Assembly (NCBI GenBank): GCA_019912905.1
Contig: JAIOHO010000481.1
Span: forward strand, 1-5,079
DNA from: Anaerolineae bacterium
Lineage (GTDB): Bacteria > Chloroflexota > Anaerolineae > Aggregatilineales > Phototrophicaceae
Length of the DNA: 5,079 bases
Direction of reading: 5' to 3'
The position numbers and the translations under genes are program-made. Under the pieces are notes generated by a model that made no database searches, was not told the DNA's origin, and saw only the letters and a list, made by a program, of their open reading frames with translations. Position 1 is the stretch's first letter. Every line of letters starts with the position of its first letter. This document shows positions 1 through 5,079 of the stretch, in pieces.

Positions 1-1004
1 TAATGGAACTGGTCGAAGCCGCCGATCATGCACATCTGGTCGCCCAGGCGTTCGCGCGCTTCGGCCAACCGGGTGTCGCCGCCCATATCCGTCGGGGTGA
101 AGGTTTCCATCGCGTCCGGCTTCATGGTGGCGATGCGCTCCAGCAGCGGCATCATCCCGCCGCAGGTGTGATAGACGATGCGCTGCCCGACCGCGTGGGC
201 CATCTCAATCAGTTCGGAGTCATAGGGTGCGACGAAGGTCTCGAACAGACGCGGCGAAATGACGGTCGATGAGGCTGCGCCGCCGCCCAGTTCCAGCAGG
301 TCATAGCGTGCGCCCTCCAGCGAACGAATGAAGGTCTTTTTGCGATCCTGCAAAATGCGGATGAGTTCGTGTACCCATTCCGGGTCGTCGAACGTCGCCA
401 TGATCAGCTTTTCCGTGCCGACCAGTTCGACCGCGTCCTGCCAGCAGCCGGGCTGACCGTAGACGTCGAAGCAGTTGATGTTGCCGCGCACCAGCCCGCG
501 TTCGCCGAGTTCGTCCGCCGTCCGGTTGACCGCCGCCACATCCGCCTTCGGGTGGGTGACATAGCGGGCAATCAGGTCGATGTCGCACTTGTCTTTGACG
601 AGCGGCTCGACCACCCAGTCGGTGTGCTCGTTGCCCTGCATTACCATCGACAGCCTGCCCCCAGGCGTCACGAAGCAGTAGCGCGTCGTTTTATACTGTG
701 GGTCGGGGATGTCCTCGGTCTCGATGCGCCAGTCATCCGAGACCACCCGGCGAGTTTGCCCAAGCGGGTCATCCACGATCTGGTTGGGGTCGTAATATTC
801 GCCCTGAATCGTATCCGGCAGATAGGGCACCGTCCAGACATACGCGTCCAGTCCGAACGTATCGAAGAACTCCGGGTAGTCGATGCCGCCCATGTAGTCA
901 TCGAGAAACGAGCGCATCACGTGATGGGTCGTCACCGGCAGTCGGTCCGGCACGCCGCCGGTCAGGGCCGTCAGCATCCGGGTGCGAGGGGTCATGGAGG
1001 TCAT
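1..1004 (-). CDS. Uroporphyrinogen decarboxylase-family protein (MtaA/CmuA-like, not HemE), 3' end cut by window
   Basis: The first 334 codons read without interruption and run off the left edge. Family members are usually about 340-400 residues, so roughly 20-60 C-terminal residues are missing. The fold call rests on the early PDRLPV segment (residues 19-24), the HTCGG motif at residues 279-283, and the later segment ending in GGFDQ (328-332). The canonical HemE signature (MRQAGR) is absent, so haem synthesis is unlikely. In the zinc-dependent methylcobamide:CoM methyltransferases of this superfamily (MtaA/MtbA), His-x-Cys plus a distal Cys bind zinc. H279 and C281 fit the first two ligands, and the third would fall beyond the window. 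No signal peptide or membrane segment is seen, so it is cytoplasmic. The start at 1004 is chosen because AAAAGG lies 11 bases upstream; the next in-frame ATG, at 995, has no usable ribosome site. Substrate unknown. It follows the beta-helix gene after 180 bases and may have its own promoter. Confidence 0.85.
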   Translation of the reverse strand, partial: MTSMTPRTRMLTALTGGVPDRLPVTTHHVMRSFLDDYMGGIDYPEFFDTFGLDAYVWTVPYLPDTIQGEYYDPNQIVDDPLGQTRRVVSDDWRIETEDIPDPQYKTTRYCFVTPGGRLSMVMQGNEHTDWVVEPLVKDKCDIDLIARYVTHPKADVAAVNRTADELGERGLVRGNINCFDVYGQPGCWQDAVELVGTEKLIMATFDDPEWVHELIRILQDRKKTFIRSLEGARYDLLELGGGAASSTVISPRLFETFVAPYDSELIEMAHAVGQRIVYHTCGGMMPLLERIATMKPDAMETFTPTDMGGDTRLAEARERLGDQMCMIGGFDQFH

Positions 1005-1045
1005 AAAGGACTATACCTTTTCACTTGCCTGTGCATAAATTATTT

Positions 1046-1140
1046 AGACAAGTCCACGATGAGCGCAGTCAGGCTCGGACAAAATCGCGCCGCAGTTTCA
1101 CTTTCTCTGAGCTAAACGCATCTCAGCCGTCCAGACAAGT
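1046..1140. repeat. Direct repeat of octamer agacaagt
   Basis: The octamer agacaagt occurs at 1046-1053 and again at 1133-1140, 87 bases apart (about eight helical turns). A related inverted element, cacttgcc, lies at 1022-1029. All are inside the gap upstream of the URO-D-like gene. This could be a spaced binding site for a regulator, or chance. Confidence 0.25.
1107..1126. promoter_or_regulatory. Small dyad, possible operator
   Basis: CTGAG at 1107-1111 and CTCAG at 1122-1126 form a 5-base inverted repeat around a 10-base core containing aaacgc. It lies about 60-80 bases upstream of the AT-rich -10-like patch. LacI-family regulators are common in sugar loci, but the dyad is short and its centre is not a clean palindrome, so this is only a candidate site. 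Confidence 0.15.
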
Positions 1141-1184
1141 GACGCTCATCATCATTTTGCGCATACACCTGTACAGGGCAGCGA

Positions 1185-2513
1185 TCAGGCTTCGACCGCC
1201 CCAACGTCCTGGTGATTGGCCGCGAACTGGTTGTCCCCCAGCGTGACCCCCGGCTGGCCGACGAGCAGCACCGCCTGTTCGACATTGCCGGTGAAGGTGT
1301 TGTCGTTCAGCAGACAGTCGTGGACGCGCAGGAACCTGGCTCCAATGCGGTTGTCGCGAAAGGTGTTGCGCCGCAGGGTATAGCCGTGCCCATCCACGCC
1401 CTGAATCTCCGCCCCGGTATAAGCGTTGAAGGCGATGCGATTGGCTTCCAGCAGGTTGTCATCGATGGCGAAATCAAACGAAACTTCCCATCCCTGCCAT
1501 GCCTGGAGGGTCAGCCCGCCGCGCGTAAACAGCCGGATGCCTTCGCCGTTGGTCAGGATGCGGTTGTTGCGGATCGCGAAATTGTGGCCGTGCTCGATGG
1601 CGATGCCCACCCAGCGGTTGAACTCGATGTGGTTGTCCTCGACGACGTTATCCCACGAATAGCCCATCCAGAAGCCGTAATTGGAGCGGCTGCAATCGTT
1701 GCGCCGGAAGACATTGCCCCGGCTGAAGGTCGATTCGATGGCGTTGTTCGGGCTGAGGCGGCAGTCATTATCCTCGATCAGGTTATCGTCGCAGGTCGTG
1801 CGCTCGCCGTCGGGCGTGCAGCCGGCGATGAAGATGCCATCGCCTCCGCACAGGCAGCTGTTACGCAGCAGTTTGTTGCGGCAGGAGGACATCACCATGA
1901 CGATCCCTGCTGCATCCGCTTCCACCCGAACCAATCCGTTTTCAGGCCGCCGGTAGACGCGGTTGCAGAAATCCAGGCGGTTATCCTGAATTACGTTGTC
2001 ATTCGACCCGCTGAGATACACGCCCCAGCCGCTGTTGAACGAGGCGTTGTTCTGTTCGACGGTCACGCCGGAGCAGGCATACAGGAGGATGCCATTCATC
2101 TGGTGCTGGAGATCGCCGCCGCGTACCACACCGCCCTGGACATCATGCAGCAGGATCGCCGCGCTGTAGACCTGTTCGATGGGCAGCCACAGGTACAGGA
2201 AGGTGTCGATGCCTTCGATTTCCGCCGTATCACGCACACGCACCTGCTCGATCGTGAGGTCACGGCAGTGGTCGGCGCGGATGCCATGCGCAAAACCGGA
2301 GGTGCTCAGGCCGCGCACGGTCACACCCCGCCGCCCGTCGATCTGGACCGCCGCGCCCTCGTGTTCCGGGTTGACCAGCAGCGCCCCGCTGCCCTCCAGC
2401 GTCACCCCATCCGCGCCGATCTTCAGCCCTTCGCGCAGCGTATACACCCCCGGAGCCAGCCGGGTATCCTCAGTAATTACCATCCCATCCACCGGGATGA
2501 CGGAGTCATTCAT
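1185..2513 (-). CDS. Right-handed parallel beta-helix repeat protein (NosD/pectate-lyase-like fold), 442 aa, no signal peptide
   Basis: Residues 15-60 form the usual N-terminal cap (APGVYTLREGLKIGADGVTL, 20-39). From about residue 60 to 435 come repeated coils of roughly 20-25 residues with the pattern N-x-I-x-x-N/D-x-x followed by a GI/GV-x-L/I strand, for example NVIQDNRL (173-180), NLIEDNDC (244-251), NVVEDNHIEFN (289-299) and FAIRNNRILTNGEGIRL (312-328). This is the PbH1/Beta_helix pattern found in polysaccharide lyases, epimerases, GH28-like hydrolases and NosD. No lyase catalytic signature can be assigned, so activity is unknown. No hydrophobic leader is present, suggesting a cytoplasmic protein, which is unusual for the fold. 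Eleven cysteines occur, seven of them between residues 183 and 251. The start at 2513 is chosen because AGAAGG (2528-2523) lies 9 bases upstream. An in-frame ATG at 2585 would add 24 residues, but it lies inside a repeat element and would encode repeat sequence. Confidence 0.85.
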   Translation of the reverse strand: MNDSVIPVDGMVITEDTRLAPGVYTLREGLKIGADGVTLEGSGALLVNPEHEGAAVQIDGRRGVTVRGLSTSGFAHGIRADHCRDLTIEQVRVRDTAEIEGIDTFLYLWLPIEQVYSAAILLHDVQGGVVRGGDLQHQMNGILLYACSGVTVEQNNASFNSGWGVYLSGSNDNVIQDNRLDFCNRVYRRPENGLVRVEADAAGIVMVMSSCRNKLLRNSCLCGGDGIFIAGCTPDGERTTCDDNLIEDNDCRLSPNNAIESTFSRGNVFRRNDCSRSNYGFWMGYSWDNVVEDNHIEFNRWVGIAIEHGHNFAIRNNRILTNGEGIRLFTRGGLTLQAWQGWEVSFDFAIDDNLLEANRIAFNAYTGAEIQGVDGHGYTLRRNTFRDNRIGARFLRVHDCLLNDNTFTGNVEQAVLLVGQPGVTLGDNQFAANHQDVGAVEA

Positions 2514-2522
2514 GGTCTTGAT

Positions 2523-2528
2523 CCTTCT
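2523..2528 (-). promoter_or_regulatory. Ribosome binding site deciding the beta-helix start
   Basis: On the minus strand AGAAGG stands 9 bases before the ATG at 2513. It supports this start over the in-frame ATG at 2585, which sits at the edge of the inverted repeat. Confidence 0.6.
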
Positions 2529-2576
2529 GCCGTCAATGTCATCAGTGTTCAGTGCGTGCAAATAGCCTATGGTTAT

Positions 2577-2676
2577 AGCCCTCATCCCCCCGCCCCCTTC
2601 TCCCTCAGGGCGACGGGGGAGCAGAACGGTTCAGAAAGTCCCTCTCCCTGAGGGAGAGGGATTGAGGGTGAGGGCT
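2577..2676. repeat. 100-base imperfect inverted repeat, MITE/REP-like intergenic element
   Basis: The left arm (2577-2610, starting agccctcatcccc and ending tccctcaggg) and the right arm (2646-2676, ending gggtgagggct) are reverse complements with a few mismatches and about three bases of length difference. The outer eight bases (agccctca / tgagggct) and the inner block (ctccctcaggg / ccctgagggag) match exactly. The right side also contains its own 23-base near-perfect palindrome (2639-2661, 11-base arms around one base). No open reading frame of its own is present. C/T-rich palindromes of this style are dispersed in many copies in Chloroflexota and some other genomes (general knowledge; copy number here cannot be tested). 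Confidence 0.75.
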
Positions 2677-2816
2677 AAGTGTACTGATTGCTCATTTGGT
2701 AAAACACCTTCTCAATCGTCAGTTCGGAACCGGGATGTAACCTGACCTGCCATTTCACAAGATTCTGGAGGGGAAAACACACCGACCCTCCCCTCCACGA
2801 AACCCGCCGTTTCAGA
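2677..2816. other. Non-coding gap between the glycosidase-like gene and the repeat
   Basis: This 140-base stretch has no open frame with a ribosome site. It is less GC-rich than the genes. Apart from the hairpin at 2766-2797 nothing is recognised. I looked for sigma-70 boxes reading toward the beta-helix gene and found none with a credible -35/-10 pair; a TACACT at about 2682-2677 has no good partner. Confidence 0.4.
2766..2797 (-). terminator. Weak hairpin after the glycosidase-like gene
   Basis: Eight-base perfect arms tggagggg (2766-2773) and cccctcca (2790-2797) enclose a 16-base loop, starting 20 bases past the stop codon of the glycosidase-like gene. On the minus strand the stem is not followed by a T-run, so it is not a classical intrinsic terminator. 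It could attenuate transcription or protect the 3' end. Confidence 0.3.
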
Positions 2817-4406
2817 TTACCGCCCCTTCGCCAGGGCGATCACCGCCTCGATTTCGTCACGCGCGTTCGCCAGTGTACCATCGACAAACGCCAGCGTCGG
2901 CAGATACAACGGCTGATCCGGCAGGCGCTCGTAGGCGGCATAGCCCGATTCGAACACGCCGGTGCTGCCCCGGCTGGCCTCGCCGTCGCAGATATGCCCC
3001 ATCAGGCGGACGTAGCGCCCGGCCCAATCCGGCACCTGCCGCCACTTCGCCGTCTGCTGGAAGATCGGGAAGATCGGCAGCAGGCCGTCATACCAGTCCT
3101 CGCCGGTCACCAGCAGATCCGGTCGCCCAGCGCGCAGGCGATCCACCAATTGGCGGTAGCCCGCGCGCAGGTTGAAGTCCGGGTCATTAGTCCATACCTC
3201 GACCGTATCCAGAAAGACCGCATCGAAGTCGTAGCGCTCGACCAGGCCCAGAATCTGGCGGCTCAGTTCGGTCTGCCAGGCGGGTGCGCCGGGATTCAGC
3301 CACGCCTGCCAGCCAGTGTCCTGGGTGCGGCTGGTGTTCCAATCCGGCTGATTTCCAAGAAACACGTTGCGCGTGGCGGTCTTCATGTAAGAGGACGGGC
3401 CAAAGGTATGAAAGTTGGGCATCCAGGCATTGGCGCAGTTGCCGCCGAACATGGGCATCAGGTGCACGCCGAGCGCCCGCGCCCCCTCGCACAAGGCTGC
3501 GAACCCCTCCTCTCCGCCGAGCATCGGCTCCGGGCGGAAGTCGCCGTACTGCCAGTAGTAGCGCCCTTCCCAGCCGGGCAGATAAGCCAGCACCTGCCGC
3601 CCGTCGATGCGTTCCGCCACGAAGCGGATGATCGCCAGCATCTCAGCGTAGTCGTTGAATTGGTAGCCGGACCAGTGCATCCCATGCAGGGTGAGCACCA
3701 GCCGCAGCTCACGCACCCAGGCGGGCACATCCGTCCGCTGTTCCCAGGGCACCAGGCCCACCTCAGCTTCATTAAATGCCAACTGCTCCCGGCGAAACGA
3801 ATCCGGCTCCACATCCCGCGCCAGCACCAGTTCCGGCACGTTGATGTGCGTATCGAAGCGGCGGGCATCTTCCTCATGGATACATTCGAGCGTATACAAC
3901 CCCGCCCGCGTCCCCATGCGCTCGGCATAGGCGCAGAACCGTTTGGCGCGGTACTCGGCATCGTTCCAGCGAACACCCAGGTTTGTTCCGTCGTCCTGAT
4001 CGACCACCCAGACCGGCAGGCGCAGCGGATTCGGATAGCGGTCGAGCAGGCCGTCGGCAGGCACGGCGCGCGGCTGGTCGAGCATATCCAGCGGCTGGAC
4101 CGGCGGCAGCGCGCGGATCAACACCTTCACAGCGGTAATTTTCTCCTCAGCGGTCGCACTGAGGCGCAGCCGCAGCCGGTGCGCGTCATAATCGCCCTCA
4201 ATCGTCACCGAGCCGGGAGCCTGGCGCTGCCCTCCGGCCCAGCTCAAGCGCGGACAGGTCAGGTGCCAGCGCGCGCCATCGTCCTCCACCCTGATGCAAT
4301 CCGGCGCGAGTCCGTAGATATTTTCCAGCGTGATGATCTGGAAACTGAGCTTCCACCCGGCCACTGCCAGCACCGGGTCCCCGGAGTCAAAGCTGTAGAA
4401 GTGCAT
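2817..4406 (-). CDS. Putative intracellular glycoside hydrolase-like TIM-barrel protein, 529 aa
   Basis: No experimentally known family is recognised with confidence. Residues 1-225 look like a beta-rich N-terminal domain, and about 235-515 like a TIM barrel: beta strands around VLTLHGMHWSGYQ (237-249), QVLAYLPGWEG (271-281), GVHLMPMFGGN (313-323), FDAVFLDTVEVW (394-405) and DLLVTGEDWYD (430-440). The FDAVFLD strand ending in D400 resembles the nucleophile strand of retaining alpha-glycosidase barrels (GH13/27/31/36/101-like, DUF6259-like). E436 at the end of the next strand is a plausible acid/base; both assignments are inference. Many surface aromatics (W245, W279, Y283, Y284, W285) suggest sugar binding. 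No signal peptide is present, so it is probably cytoplasmic and acts on an imported oligosaccharide. ATG 4406 follows the permease TGA by one base, with GAAAGG (4417-4412) 5 bases upstream, indicating translational coupling. An alternative is a lyase or transglycosylase of the same fold. Confidence 0.75.
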   Translation of the reverse strand: MHFYSFDSGDPVLAVAGWKLSFQIITLENIYGLAPDCIRVEDDGARWHLTCPRLSWAGGQRQAPGSVTIEGDYDAHRLRLRLSATAEEKITAVKVLIRALPPVQPLDMLDQPRAVPADGLLDRYPNPLRLPVWVVDQDDGTNLGVRWNDAEYRAKRFCAYAERMGTRAGLYTLECIHEEDARRFDTHINVPELVLARDVEPDSFRREQLAFNEAEVGLVPWEQRTDVPAWVRELRLVLTLHGMHWSGYQFNDYAEMLAIIRFVAERIDGRQVLAYLPGWEGRYYWQYGDFRPEPMLGGEEGFAALCEGARALGVHLMPMFGGNCANAWMPNFHTFGPSSYMKTATRNVFLGNQPDWNTSRTQDTGWQAWLNPGAPAWQTELSRQILGLVERYDFDAVFLDTVEVWTNDPDFNLRAGYRQLVDRLRAGRPDLLVTGEDWYDGLLPIFPIFQQTAKWRQVPDWAGRYVRLMGHICDGEASRGSTGVFESGYAAYERLPDQPLYLPTLAFVDGTLANARDEIEAVIALAKGR

Positions 4407-4407
4407 A

Positions 4408-5079
4408 TCAGCCTTTCACGCCGCTGAGGGCGATGCCCTGCACGAAGTAGCGCTGCGCCACGATGTAGACGACCAGCACCGGCAGCATGACCACCACCGA
4501 ACCGGCCATCAGCAGCGGCCAGTTGGGTTGCAGGAAGGCGTTCGGGCGAGCATTGAAATAAGCTAATCCCAGTTCGAGCGTGCGCATCTGTTCGCTGCGG
4601 GCAATCAGCAGCGGCCACAGCAGGTCCGTCCACGTGCCCATGAAGGCGAACACGCCCAGAGTCGCCAGTGCCGGGCCGTTGAGCGGCAGGAAGATGCGCG
4701 AATAGATGGTCCATTCGCTGGCCCCGTCGATGCGCGCCGCATCCTGATAGTCGCGCGGGATGTTCAGAAATGACTGGCGCAGCAGGAAGATGCCATAGGC
4801 GCTGGAGATGCCCGGCACGATCATGCCCTGATAGGTGTTCACCCAGCCGAGGCCGGTGATGATCAGGTACATCGGAATCAGCGTGATCTGAAACGGAATC
4901 ATCATCGTCGTCAGGTACAGGACGAAGATCGTGTCGCGCCCCATGAAGTTCAGCCGGGCAAACCCATAGGCCGCCAGCGAACAGATTAACAACTGGGCGA
5001 CGACCGTCACCAGCGTAATGAGCGACGTATTCAGGAAATAGCGGGCGAACGGCAGGTTGTCGAACAGGCGCTGGTAATT
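4408..5079 (-). CDS. Carbohydrate ABC transporter permease, MalG-like (CUT1), 5' end cut by window
   Basis: The open frame continues to the right edge and gives 223 residues, starting NYQRLFDNLPFARYFLNTS. This matches the segment before the third helix of MalG-type permeases, so about 50 N-terminal residues and the first one or two helices are missing. The cytoplasmic EAA loop, which docks the ATPase, is clear at residues 113-133 (DAARIDGASEWTIYSRIFLP). The C-terminus QRYFVQGIALSGVKG is typical and complete. Hydrophobic spans lie at about 14-42, 49-77, 86-104, 140-160 and 190-210. A GTG at 5010 is not the start, because conserved family sequence continues upstream of it. It is an inner-membrane subunit importing an oligosaccharide with a partner permease, a binding protein and an ATPase that are not in the window. 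Its stop is one base from the glycosidase-like gene. Substrate not determinable. Confidence 0.93.
   Translation of the reverse strand, partial: NYQRLFDNLPFARYFLNTSLITLVTVVAQLLICSLAAYGFARLNFMGRDTIFVLYLTTMMIPFQITLIPMYLIITGLGWVNTYQGMIVPGISSAYGIFLLRQSFLNIPRDYQDAARIDGASEWTIYSRIFLPLNGPALATLGVFAFMGTWTDLLWPLLIARSEQMRTLELGLAYFNARPNAFLQPNWPLLMAGSVVVMLPVLVVYIVAQRYFVQGIALSGVKG
4412..4417 (-). promoter_or_regulatory. Ribosome binding site inside the permease end
   Basis: GAAAGG lies within the last codons of the permease gene, 5 bases before the ATG of the glycosidase-like gene. The arrangement TGA-T-ATG makes coupled translation of the two genes likely. Confidence 0.6.

Larger units (their letters stand above)
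1005..1184 (-). promoter_or_regulatory. Intergenic region upstream of the URO-D-like gene, weak promoter candidate
   Basis: This 180-base gap separates the beta-helix stop from the URO-D-like start. It holds an AT-rich island at 1036-1046, an 11-base perfect palindrome that stands out in GC-rich surroundings. Read on the minus strand, this includes AATAAT (1044-1039), five of six matches to a sigma-70 -10 box, and would give a leader of about 30 bases. No good -35 box sits at 16-19 bases upstream, so the promoter call is weak. AAAAGG at 1021-1016 is the probable ribosome site. No GC-rich hairpin followed by a T-run is seen after the beta-helix stop, only a 10-base palindrome (cctgtacagg, 1168-1177). 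Confidence 0.3.

Noticed and set aside
369..1115. Plus-strand open frame of 248 codons opposite the URO-D-like gene
   Set aside because: The minus strand carries a convincing URO-D-family protein through this stretch. The plus frame has a composition typical of an antisense shadow.
1168..1177. Palindrome cctgtacagg just after the beta-helix stop, considered as terminator or operator
   Set aside because: Ten bases with no loop and no T-run; palindromes this short are expected by chance.
1212..2651. Plus-strand open frame of 479 codons opposite the beta-helix gene
   Set aside because: It mirrors the codon pattern of the minus-strand gene in GC-rich DNA. Its translation is low-complexity in V, A, I, D and Q with no recognisable family, and it runs into the inverted repeat.
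2639..2661. 23-base palindrome considered as an intrinsic terminator
   Set aside because: No T-run follows on either strand, and it is one part of the larger inverted repeat, which explains it better.
2994..4427. Plus-strand open frame of 477 codons opposite the glycosidase-like gene
   Set aside because: It is a shadow frame rich in H, R, P and Q without domain signals, and it would overlap the whole of a gene with clear fold-like strands and a good ribosome site.
1..5079. CRISPR array, tRNA, rRNA, transposase or phage genes
   Set aside because: No regularly spaced repeats, no tRNA-like cloverleaf sequence and no mobile-element coding sequence were seen on either strand.

Overview
The window is GC-rich. 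All four recognisable genes lie on the minus strand, so transcription runs from the right edge to the left edge. Two of the four are cut by the window. The content points to a free-living bacterium with large carbohydrate-utilisation loci: a CUT1-type sugar permease, a glycosidase-like TIM-barrel protein, a beta-helix protein and a URO-D-fold protein. Together with a C/T-rich inverted repeat of a style I associate with filamentous Chloroflexota, this suggests a Chloroflexota (Anaerolineae-like) genome. That assignment is only a moderate guess, because no phylogenetic marker is present.

Layout in transcription order. (1) 5079-4408: the C-terminal 223 residues of a MalG-like ABC transporter permease. 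(2) 4406-2817: a 529-residue soluble protein that looks like an uncharacterised glycoside hydrolase, starting one base after the permease stop and almost certainly cotranscribed with it. (3) 2816-2514: a 303-base gap holding a short hairpin and a 100-base imperfect inverted repeat of MITE/REP style. (4) 2513-1185: a 442-residue right-handed parallel beta-helix protein without a signal peptide. (5) 1184-1005: a gap with an AT-rich promoter-like patch, a repeated octamer and a small dyad. (6) 1004-1: the first 334 residues of a uroporphyrinogen-decarboxylase-family protein. It carries a zinc-type His-x-Cys motif and lacks the HemE signature, so it is probably a methyltransferase-type member and not a haem enzyme.

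How the genes may work together (inference): the permease would import an oligosaccharide through a transporter whose other subunits lie beyond the right edge. The glycosidase-like protein and the beta-helix protein both lack export signals and could process it in the cytoplasm. The URO-D-like protein may handle a methyl group or another product. The substrate cannot be read from this sequence. The least described parts are the glycosidase-like protein and the pairing of a leaderless, cysteine-rich beta-helix protein with a URO-D-type methyltransferase homologue.
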